Origin: Catenuloplanes indicus
GTDB lineage: Bacteria > Actinomycetota > Actinomycetes > Mycobacteriales > Micromonosporaceae
Assembly (NCBI RefSeq): GCF_030813715.1
Contig: NZ_JAUSUZ010000001.1
Coordinates: 4,278,001-4,342,000 of the forward strand
Direction: 5' to 3'
DNA length: 64,000 nucleotides
Shown here piece after piece: positions 7,266 through 14,473 of the stretch. A program made the position numbers and the translations under genes. The notes under the pieces are model-generated. The model was given only the letters and a program-made list of their open reading frames with translations, made no database searches and was not told where the DNA came from. Position 1 is the stretch's first letter, and the number at the start of each line of letters is the position of its first letter.

Positions 7266-9809
7266 TCAGGGCACCGCTCGGAGCCGGCGGAACTCGCCGG
7301 ACGGTGTCGCCTCCACCTCGGTCTGCGCCCAGTACCAAGCCTCCAGGCGCTCGTACGGCAGCGGCCGGCTGAACAGGAAGCCCTGGCCGATCTCGCACCC
7401 CATGTCGGTGAGCAGATCCAGCGCCAGCTCGCTCTCCACGCCCTCGGCCACCGCACCGAGCCCGAACTGCCGGGCCAGCATCACGGCCGCCCGCACCACC
7501 GCCAGGTCGCCCGGGTCCGTCGCCATGCCCTGCACGAAACGCCGATCCACCTTCAGCTCCACGATCGGTAGCTGCCGCAGGTAGCCGAACGAGGACGCGC
7601 CCACGCCGAAGTCGTCCACGGAGATCCGGACGCCGAGGTCGCGCAACCGGCGCAGCACCGGCAGCGGCCGCTCGTTCTCCACGGTCAGCGCGGGTTGGCC
7701 GATCTCGAACGTGACCCGGCCGGCCGCCACGCCGTAGTGCTCCAGCAGCGCCTTGACCTGCGCCGGGAACTCCGGCTCGTCGAGCAGCCGGGCGGAGATG
7801 TTGACCGCGATGGAGAGCGGGTCGTCGGCGTCCGGCCAGTCCCGGCAGCGCTGCAGCCCGGCGCGGAGCACCGCCTCGGTGAGCGCGCCGATCTGCCCGG
7901 TGTTCTCCGCCACCGCCACGAAGTCCTCCGGCGAGACCGTGCCGAGCACCGGGTGTTCCCACCGGGCCAGGCACTCCACGCCGACCAGGCGCCGGTCCGC
8001 GAGCGTCACCTTGGGCTGGAAGTAGACCTCGATCTCGTCCCGCTCCAGCGCCTGACGCAGGTCGTCCGCGAGGCCGAGCCGGCGGGTGACCCGCGACTCC
8101 AGGCCGGCGTGGAAGCGCTGCACGCCGGACGGTGACGTGCGGGCCGTGGCGCAGGCCAGCTTGGCCCGTTGCAGCAGCCGGTCCGCCTTGTCCGCGTGGC
8201 CGAACTCGCCGCGGCTGTCGTCCGGGTACACGGCCACGCCGACCGCGACGTCCACCACCAGCGTCAGGTCGTCGATCCGCACCGAGCCGCGGATCTCGTC
8301 GCGCAGCCGGGTGGCCAGCTGCGTCGCGGCCTCGACGGACGGCTTGCGCAGCGTGACCACGAACTCGTCACCGGCGGCCCGGCCGACCAGCGCGGCCGGT
8401 GGCGCGGCCGCGCGCAGCCGCTCCGCGATCTCGGCCACCAGGCGGTCACCGGCGACCTGGCCGAGCGACTCGTTCACCTCGTGCAGCCGCTCCAGCCGCA
8501 GCAGCAGCACCGCGACCACCTCGTCCGGCGCGTTCACCGTGACCGACTCGGCGAGCGCCTCGGTGATCCGCCGGCGGTTCGGCAGCTTCGTGAGCCCGTC
8601 GTGGTACGCGTCGTACCGCAACCGATCGACCAGCCGGGAGTTCTCCACCGCGACCGCCGCGTGCGCCGCCACCGTCTCCATCAGCGCGACCGTGGCGGAG
8701 TCGAAGTGCGCGTGCCGGTTGCGCTCGCCCGCCACCTCCAGCGTGCCGATCGGCACCTCGCCGGAGAACAGCGGCACGATCATGACCTCCCGCGGGCCGG
8801 CCGCGGGCAGCAGCTCGCGCAGCGCCGGGTCGCCGGCCCGGCCGGTGAGCAGGATGCTCTCGCCGGTCTCCAGCGCGCGGCGGCGCAGCGCGGCCGGGGT
8901 GACCACGGTGTCCAGCAGACCGTTGGCGTTGTGCCGCGCGCTGAGCAGCACCTCCAGGTGCCGGGAGGAGGCGGGCAGCCAGAGCGTGGACCAGTCCGCG
9001 TGGGTGAGCGCCAGCACGCGGCGCAGCAGCACGTCCGGCAGCGCCCGGTCGTGCACCGTGCCCTTCAGGTCGCGGACCAGGTCGTACAGCTCGGAGAGTT
9101 TGCGGTGTTGCTCGGTGAACTGCGAGTACGACCGGTAGGCGAAGACGCCGAAGACGACCAGTGCGCCGATGATCGTGAGCGCCCAGGGCGTCTGGTCGAT
9201 GAGCAGCAGCACGGCCAGGCCGAGCATGATGTTGCCGCAGGTGACGAAGAAGCCGGGCACCGCGATGCGCAGCACCGTGGAGCCGGACAGGTTCCCCTCG
9301 ACCAGCCCGAGCACCAGCACCACCGCGACCAGGCCGAAGTGGGTGGCGGCCAGCACTCCCGCGATCAGCACGAGCCAGGTGCGCGGCGTGACGTCGGTGC
9401 CGACCGAGCCGAGCGCGCGGATCACCACGTACCCGAAGGCCGCGGAGGACGTCGCCAATGTCACGTTGAACCAGAGCCTGGCCGGTATCTCCCGGCGGTA
9501 CACCCCGATCGCGATCCGCTCGACGCAGCGCAGCACCACCATGGTGAGCGGCGAGATGAAGAAGAACGCGAGGACGATCGCGACCTCGTTGAGCGTGACG
9601 TTCAGTCCCTGCCGGCGCGAGGTGGTCCACAGCGTGGTCGCGTCCGTGATCAGGAACAGCGCGAAGAAGATCGGAATGAGCAGCAGGTCGGACTGCGGGA
9701 TATCCCGGTCGATCTGCGCGACGACGGTGAGAACCACCGTGAGGACGGCGAGCGGGCCGGACACGTACCAGGCGCGCTGCGGGGAGGGTCGTCTGACGGC
9801 TTCAGGCAC
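7266..9809 (-). CDS. Membrane GAF-GGDEF-EAL cyclic-di-GMP protein
   Basis: 847-residue signalling protein for cyclic di-GMP turnover. An N-terminal membrane sensor of about seven to eight hydrophobic segments spans residues 15-225. A GAF-like domain covers about 245-395, a GGDEF domain 400-560, and an EAL domain 585-830. The GGDEF signature is AGDEF (489-493), but the metal-binding DxD stretch reads LLRLERLH, so cyclase activity is doubtful. The EAL domain keeps ECL (612-614), VNIS, FEI, VDDFG, LKVD and AEGVE, so phosphodiesterase activity is likely. It stands alone on the minus strand downstream of the 58-residue membrane protein. Assignment is firm; activities are inferred. Confidence 0.92.
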   Translation of the reverse strand: MPEAVRRPSPQRAWYVSGPLAVLTVVLTVVAQIDRDIPQSDLLLIPIFFALFLITDATTLWTTSRRQGLNVTLNEVAIVLAFFFISPLTMVVLRCVERIAIGVYRREIPARLWFNVTLATSSAAFGYVVIRALGSVGTDVTPRTWLVLIAGVLAATHFGLVAVVLVLGLVEGNLSGSTVLRIAVPGFFVTCGNIMLGLAVLLLIDQTPWALTIIGALVVFGVFAYRSYSQFTEQHRKLSELYDLVRDLKGTVHDRALPDVLLRRVLALTHADWSTLWLPASSRHLEVLLSARHNANGLLDTVVTPAALRRRALETGESILLTGRAGDPALRELLPAAGPREVMIVPLFSGEVPIGTLEVAGERNRHAHFDSATVALMETVAAHAAVAVENSRLVDRLRYDAYHDGLTKLPNRRRITEALAESVTVNAPDEVVAVLLLRLERLHEVNESLGQVAGDRLVAEIAERLRAAAPPAALVGRAAGDEFVVTLRKPSVEAATQLATRLRDEIRGSVRIDDLTLVVDVAVGVAVYPDDSRGEFGHADKADRLLQRAKLACATARTSPSGVQRFHAGLESRVTRRLGLADDLRQALERDEIEVYFQPKVTLADRRLVGVECLARWEHPVLGTVSPEDFVAVAENTGQIGALTEAVLRAGLQRCRDWPDADDPLSIAVNISARLLDEPEFPAQVKALLEHYGVAAGRVTFEIGQPALTVENERPLPVLRRLRDLGVRISVDDFGVGASSFGYLRQLPIVELKVDRRFVQGMATDPGDLAVVRAAVMLARQFGLGAVAEGVESELALDLLTDMGCEIGQGFLFSRPLPYERLEAWYWAQTEVEATPSGEFRRLRAVP

Positions 9810-9874
9810 GAACCCTCCTCGCGCGCCAAGATCTCAAGCGAGACCGGCCGGACGGCCGGCTGCGTGATCGGGCG

Positions 9875-10051
9875 TCACCACTCCCAGCCGTCGCCGGCCA
9901 CCACGACGACGTCGGACTCGCCGGAGGCGTGGACACCGGCCTCGGAACCCGTCGTCTGCGCCAGGAAGAGGCCCGTAGCGACCGCGGCCACCAGGAGGAG
10001 GGCAACAAGGATGAGCTGCTGAGCCTTGGTTCCGACAACACCTGCGGACAT
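9875..10051 (-). CDS. Small single-span membrane protein (58 aa)
   Basis: Reads MSAGVVGTKAQQLILV, then one hydrophobic helix (about residues 11-30), then a short polar tail ending GDGWEW. The ATG at 10051 has a GGAG site nine bases upstream, which supports this start over the longer open frame. It lies 65 bases upstream of the GGDEF/EAL gene on the same strand and may share its transcript. No family recognised. The acidic, Trp-rich end is outside or inside depending on topology, which cannot be decided here. Confidence 0.6.
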   Translation of the reverse strand: MSAGVVGTKAQQLILVALLLVAAVATGLFLAQTTGSEAGVHASGESDVVVVAGDGWEW

Positions 10052-10359
10052 CGGGGGACTCCATTTCGCACCGTTTGAGCAGACCCCGTCGGAGCCGGGG
10101 TTTTTAGATCGTCCCACACGGTCAGAGGGCCACAAAACCCGCAACCATTGGTCGGACGTTAGTACCGGTAATTCTGTCCGTAAGTACGAGGATGCGCGAC
10201 CGAATGGCGCTACAAATCCGCAACGACGCTCGCCGGGTCCACCATGCGTGCGCACTACCCACATTGTCCGTTGCCAAGTCCAGCCGCGTGACCATAATGC
10301 CTCCAGATCGCACGGCATGGGGCCAAAGCGACAAAGGTTAGAAGCAGGAGGAAAAGCGA
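10052..10359. promoter_or_regulatory. Divergent intergenic region
   Basis: 308 bases between two divergent small genes, so it should hold promoters for both. Close to the minus-strand gene there is a terminator-like hairpin, annotated separately. No convincing ORF or RNA gene is seen in the rest. Confidence 0.4.
10083..10105 (+). terminator. Terminator-like hairpin with T-run, no plus-strand gene upstream
   Basis: ACCCCG/CGGGGT stem followed by five T residues, oriented for plus-strand transcription. No plus-strand gene ends here. It could end antisense transcription or form structure in the 5' leader of the 58-residue membrane gene. Confidence 0.45.
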
Positions 10360-10569
10360 ATGAAGCTCACCTTCATCCGCAAAACGGTGCTGTCGGGCAA
10401 CACGAACTGCCCGTCGCTCTACCGCACCGACCGCGACACGTTCGTCGTGCAGGGCTGGCGGGTGACCGACCCGGACGCGCTCGCCCAACTGCAGATCCCG
10501 TCACACGAGACGGTGGTCGAAGTGCCGGTGGACGTACTGGCGGAGGTGCTGGCCGCCAAGGTCGGCTGA
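10360..10569 (+). CDS. Conserved actinobacterial small protein (69 aa)
   Basis: 69-residue soluble protein starting MKLTFIRKTV, with the central segment NCPSLYRTDRDTFVVQGW and a C-terminal HETVVEVPVDVL. Proteins of this pattern recur in actinobacteria, often near HTH/DUF397-type regulators; none lies next to it here. A very strong ribosome site (AGGAGG) stands about eight bases before the ATG. A perfect hairpin follows about 110 bases after the stop. Function is not known. Confidence 0.8.
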   Translation: MKLTFIRKTVLSGNTNCPSLYRTDRDTFVVQGWRVTDPDALAQLQIPSHETVVEVPVDVLAEVLAAKVG

Positions 10570-10677
10570 CCTCGCGCGCCTTCTCCCCCACGGTCCGGCC
10601 GCTCGCCGGTACGCCACGCGGCCGCAACAGCCCAGTGAGCCGGATCGTTCACGCCGAGGAGCAACGGATTTCACCTC

Positions 10678-10709
10678 GGCCCCTGACCGATGCCTTTCGG
10701 TCAGGGGCC
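10678..10709 (+). terminator. Hairpin downstream of the 69-aa gene
   Basis: Perfect 13-bp stem GGCCCCTGACCGA / TCGGTCAGGGGCC with a six-base loop. No T-run follows on the plus strand, so it may act as a Rho-independent-like barrier or as an mRNA 3' stabiliser. Confidence 0.6.
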
Positions 10710-10839
10710 GGCGAGAAATTCGTACCCTCGTCGAAATGATTGTGCATTTGCACGTGCGCACCATTGCATTGGGCCCGGCAAATCGTCAGCACGGCAGCGA
10801 ACATAGGCTGGGCACTCCACCCCGCCCTGGAGCCGCACG

Positions 10840-11199
10840 TTGACCGAGAAGCCGCTGCACGCCGACGCAGCCCACAACCGCGCCCGCATCCTCGCGACCG
10901 CGACCGAGGTCTTCGCCGCGAAGGGCCCGGCTGCCAGCACCGAGGAGATCGCCGCCCACACCGTCGTCACACTGCTCTCCAGGGACGTCACCGCCGCACC
11001 CGCGCTGGCCGGCCCCAACGACGCCGTCGCCACGCTCCTGGAGAACGACCAAACCCGCGCACGGGTACGTCCGGAGATCCACCTCGACGAGGTCACGGCG
11101 CTGCTCACCGCGGCCAGCCAGGGCGCACTCACCGCCGCCTGGCCCGCCGGCCTCCAGGCCCGCACGCTCGCCGCCATCTTCACCGGCCTGCGCCCATGA
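10840..11199 (+). pseudogene. TetR-family regulator with internal deletion
   Basis: 119-residue frame from a TTG at 10840. Residues 12-40 (NRARILATATEVFAAKG, then TEEIAAH) match the first helices of a TetR DNA-binding domain. The recognition helix and the following YxxF segment are missing, and the sequence jumps to a region resembling the end of the ligand-binding domain. Typical TetR proteins have 190-220 residues, so about 80-100 residues are lost without a frameshift. The product is unlikely to bind DNA normally. The next gene starts within its stop codon (ATGA), so the frame may be kept for coupled translation. Confidence 0.6.
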
Positions 11200-11642
11200 C
11201 CGCCCGCACCCGGGTCCGCCGCCGGCTCCGCTCGCTCGCCACGCTCGAACTGATCAACATCCCGCTCTGGGCCTGGGTCACGTTCGGCGTCCTCGACATC
11301 GCGCCCACCGCCCCCGCGTTGACCGGTTTCGCGCTGTTCGCCCTCCTGCTGCTGCAGGGCGCCGCCTACTGGCTGGCCAAGCTACGACAAACCGGCCGTA
11401 CCGTTCCCGGCCTGTGGTTCTTCCGCGCCGCCCGCCTGATCAACCCGGCCCTGCTGCTGGCCGGCCTGCTGCTCACCGCGCTGACGCAGTCGTGGCCGGG
11501 CTTGTTTTTCACCGCGTTCGCCACCCTCGAACACATCAACTACTTCCACACCCAGCTGATGCACGACACCCGCGCCGACCTCCACCGCCTCACCCGCGTC
11601 GGCCTCCGCCGCTCCCACCTGGCCCGCGACCTGGCGGCGTAG
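11196..11642 (+). CDS. Four-span membrane protein of unknown function
   Basis: 149-residue protein starting MTARTRVRRRLRSLATLEL, with about four hydrophobic segments (roughly residues 20-37, 40-58, 72-95 and 97-115), then HINYFHTQLMHDTRADLHR and a basic tail. The ATG overlaps the stop of the TetR-like gene by four bases, so the two are translationally coupled. Family not recognised. The pairing suggests that the former regulator controlled this membrane protein. Confidence 0.75.
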   Translation: MTARTRVRRRLRSLATLELINIPLWAWVTFGVLDIAPTAPALTGFALFALLLLQGAAYWLAKLRQTGRTVPGLWFFRAARLINPALLLAGLLLTALTQSWPGLFFTAFATLEHINYFHTQLMHDTRADLHRLTRVGLRRSHLARDLAA

Positions 11643-11701
11643 CTGCGGCCCAGCGTCTTCACCGCACCGCTACTCGACCCGCCACCACCCGGACGCGCAG
11701 G

Positions 11702-12991
11702 TCACGCCGGATCTTGCGCCCAACCGAAGTCCATCCGCGCGGGGAAGGCCGAGTTCAGCCATGCGGCCACCGCCGCCGGGTTGCCGTAGCCCTTGGCGCG
11801 GAGCAGATCGACGATGTCGCGCCCACAGATAACGACAATGGGATGCGCGTCCTCCCGAATTTCCCGATATGCCTGATCGTGGACGAACGACGTCGTCACA
11901 AGCACGCCGAACATCCGATGCCGGATCCGGGAGATCAGACGGGACGTCTCTCGCACCCCGACGGACTTGTCCGGCGCGTAGCACTTGGCTTCGAGGGCGA
12001 AGTCCAACGGGATCCGGTCAGCGACGGGTCCGAGGTGATAGATCCCAACGGCATCCCGGCCAAAATCCCGGCTCGCACGGGTCACCATCGTCGTACCGGT
12101 GTTCGGAGCCATCATCCGCCATAGCTCGACCGCGCAGGCCTCGAAGTCGGTCCAGCGACCCTCGAAGTGCTGCCTCATTGTGGCCAGCATCTGCCGTCCC
12201 GTCTCATCCGCCGGCGTCTGGTCAGCACGGCTCCGAACGACTTGGGTCGCTGGCGCTACCAGCGCGTCATATGCGCGACCACGAACCCACTCCGACCACG
12301 CCCGCGGGCACGAGTCGGCAAGCGGCTCACCGGCGAGGACCCGATCGATCCAGTGCCGGTCGATCACCGGCACGTTCAAGACGGTGAAGTGCGCACGGTA
12401 GTTCTGGAAACGCTTCCCGCCGGTACTGCGCCAGATCGCCTGCAGGTCATCGTCGGCAGCCAGGTTCGCTGCGCCCGGAGCCAGCAGGCCTCGGAAGCTG
12501 ACCGTGCGCCCTTTCGCTCCTGCCTTGGCGAAGAGCAGAAAAGGTGGAACCTCCCGGCGAGCCGTGTCGTCGGCATGGGTTGCTTCGAACGCGCGCTGGA
12601 GAATCAGGTTCCCGGACCGTGGCGTCCGGTGCAGCAGTCCGCCGGGCGTCCGGTTGTCGCCGTAGTAGGTGAAGAGCCCGGTCTTCTCATCCAGAGCATC
12701 GGGCCAGTCCGGGTTGCCCCCAGACGTGTAGAGCACCACGAGCTTGACACTTCCCCGGGCCGGCGACCCGCTATACCGAAAGCCACCCTGATTACCGACC
12801 GGCAGCAGCCGCTGTAGCGGATCATCGGAAGCGTTGCCGGCTCTGCCGCCTGCGTACTCGGCATCGATGACCAGATCCGCCCTGCTCAGCGCCTCGAAGG
12901 GCACCGGACTCCCCGGCAGTGTCATCCCCGCACGATACGACACGATCATCAAGGCATACGCCGATGCTGACCGTCTACCTGTAGCACTCAT
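11702..12991 (-). CDS. Modification-dependent (type IV) restriction endonuclease, AspBHI-like
   Basis: 429-residue protein. Residues about 30-200 resemble the SRA-like N-terminal domain of AspBHI (NPDWPDALDEKTGLFTYYGD, then HRTPRSGNLILQR), which reads modified cytosine. The C-terminal part is an Mrr-type nuclease: Asp313 in FGRDAVG, and Glu334/Lys336 in FALEAKCY give the D-ExK site. No methyltransferase is adjacent, which fits an enzyme that cuts foreign modified DNA. The start at 12991 has an AGG-containing site; an ATG at 12925 is possible. GC content looks lower than in neighbouring genes, and together with the TetR remnant this suggests an acquired patch. Family call is good; base specificity unknown. 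Confidence 0.8.
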   Translation of the reverse strand: MSATGRRSASAYALMIVSYRAGMTLPGSPVPFEALSRADLVIDAEYAGGRAGNASDDPLQRLLPVGNQGGFRYSGSPARGSVKLVVLYTSGGNPDWPDALDEKTGLFTYYGDNRTPGGLLHRTPRSGNLILQRAFEATHADDTARREVPPFLLFAKAGAKGRTVSFRGLLAPGAANLAADDDLQAIWRSTGGKRFQNYRAHFTVLNVPVIDRHWIDRVLAGEPLADSCPRAWSEWVRGRAYDALVAPATQVVRSRADQTPADETGRQMLATMRQHFEGRWTDFEACAVELWRMMAPNTGTTMVTRASRDFGRDAVGIYHLGPVADRIPLDFALEAKCYAPDKSVGVRETSRLISRIRHRMFGVLVTTSFVHDQAYREIREDAHPIVVICGRDIVDLLRAKGYGNPAAVAAWLNSAFPARMDFGWAQDPA

Positions 12992-13206
12992 GGCGCCTCA
13001 TCAAGCGGGGCGTTGTTCGCGGACGATTCATGTTGATTACCGTCAATCGAGCATGGGTGAGCGCTGTGTTCGAGAAGACGTTATAGATCATCGGCTGGGA
13101 GCGGGCCTACCAGGGGAACCTTCCCGGCGACTCCGATCTCTGAGGCCCGGAAGATCTATTACGAGTGTGCTCGCATGAGGACGGTCGAGAGGGCAGGATG
13201 AGGCGC

Positions 13207-13701
13207 ATGGCTGTGCCTGGCGAAGGGTTGGCGAAAGGGCTTGCCGTCACCCTCAAGACGATGACCCGCCGGTCGACCACGCAGCAGTACCCGGATGTGC
13301 AGCCGGAGCTGCCGCCGCGGTCGCGGGGGGTGATCGCGCTCCTGGAGGAGAACTGCACGGTCTGCATGCTGTGTGCCCGGGAGTGCCCGGACTGGTGCAT
13401 CTACATCGACTCGCACAAGGAGGAGGTGGTGGTGCCGGGGGCGGCCCGGGCGCGGCAGCGGAACGTGCTGGATCGGTTCGACATCGACTTCTCGCTCTGC
13501 ATGTACTGCGGGATCTGCATCGAGGCGTGCCCGTTCGACGCGCTGTACTGGACGCCGGAGTTCGAGTACGCGGAGCATGACCTGAGGGATCTGCTGCACG
13601 ACAAGACGCGGCTGGGTGAGTGGATGGCGACGGTGCCGCCGCCGCCCGCGCACGACCCGAACGGTGAGCCCTCCAAGGAGGAGAAGGCGGCGGGCGCGTG
13701 A
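13207..13701 (+). CDS. nuoI: NADH-quinone oxidoreductase subunit I
   Basis: Carries the two 4Fe-4S clusters (N6a, N6b) that pass electrons towards NuoB in complex I. Both ferredoxin motifs are complete: [12 protein letters not shown] and [12 protein letters not shown]. The 164-residue form starts [12 protein letters not shown]; an ATG nine bases upstream (13198) is equally possible. First gene of nuoIJKLMN, in which each gene overlaps the next. Unlike a standard nuo operon it is not preceded by nuoH, which lies 9 kb away on the other strand. Confidence 0.94.
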   Translation: MAVPGEGLAKGLAVTLKTMTRRSTTQQYPDVQPELPPRSRGVIALLEENCTVCMLCARECPDWCIYIDSHKEEVVVPGAARARQRNVLDRFDIDFSLCMYCGICIEACPFDALYWTPEFEYAEHDLRDLLHDKTRLGEWMATVPPPPAHDPNGEPSKEEKAAGA

Positions 13702-14183
13702 CCGGCGCGGACGTGCTGCTGCTGGCGCTGGGCGCCGTTGCGGTGGGATCGGGCGCGCTGGTGGTGCTGACCGATCATCTGGTCCGGGCCGGGCTCTACC
13801 TGGTGGTGTGCCTGGGCGCGGTGGCCGGCCTCTACCTGGTGCTGGCGGCCGAGCTGGTCGCCTGGGTGCAGGTGCTGATCTACGTGGGCGCGGTCGTGGT
13901 GCTGTTGCTCTTCGCGGTGATGCTGACCCGCGCGCCGATCGGCCGCTCCGACGACCTGAACCGGCCCGCCTGGCCGGCCGCGATCATCGGCGCCGGCGCG
14001 GGGCTGGGGCTGGCGGCGCTGCTGACGGACGCGTTCCGCTGGACCCGCGTCGACATGGAAACCCCGGGCACCGCCGAGCGCATCGGTGAGGCGGTGTTCC
14101 AGACCTGGGTGCTGCCGTTCGAGGTGCTGTCGATCCTGCTGCTGTCCGCACTGGTCGGCGCGATCGTGGTGAGCCGGCGCTGA
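13698..14183 (+). CDS. nuoJ: NADH-quinone oxidoreductase subunit J
   Basis: 161-residue membrane subunit of the proton-pumping arm with five hydrophobic segments. It contains [21 protein letters not shown], the conserved helix TM3 that forms the pi-bulge next to the quinone site. It starts at a GTG overlapping the nuoI stop (GTGA). Rather short for the family but complete at both ends. Confidence 0.94.
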   Translation: MTGADVLLLALGAVAVGSGALVVLTDHLVRAGLYLVVCLGAVAGLYLVLAAELVAWVQVLIYVGAVVVLLLFAVMLTRAPIGRSDDLNRPAWPAAIIGAGAGLGLAALLTDAFRWTRVDMETPGTAERIGEAVFQTWVLPFEVLSILLLSALVGAIVVSRR

Positions 14184-14473
14184 TGCATCCCACGATTCCG
14201 TACGTGACCGCCGCACTGCTGTTCGGCCTCGGCGTGTTCGGCGTGCTGCGCCGGCGGAACGCGATCCTGCTGCTGATGGCCGTCGAGCTGATGCTGAACG
14301 CGGTCAATCTCGTGCTGGTCACCGCCGGCACGGTCACCGGGCAGGTCTTCGCGCTCTTCGTGATCGTGCTGGCCGCGGCCGAGGTCGGCGTGGGGCTGGC
14401 GCTGGTTCTGCGGCTCTACCGGCTGCGGACCACCGTGGCCGTGGACGAGATCGACCTGGCGGAGAAGCACTGA
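14183..14473 (+). CDS. nuoK: NADH-quinone oxidoreductase subunit K
   Basis: 96-residue, three-helix subunit that relays protons next to NuoJ and NuoN. It has the two conserved acidic residues in helices 2 and 3 (LMAVELMLNAVNL and LAAAEVGVGLAL). ATG overlaps the nuoJ stop by one base (TGATG). Family length is normal. Confidence 0.96.
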   Translation: MHPTIPYVTAALLFGLGVFGVLRRRNAILLLMAVELMLNAVNLVLVTAGTVTGQVFALFVIVLAAAEVGVGLALVLRLYRLRTTVAVDEIDLAEKH

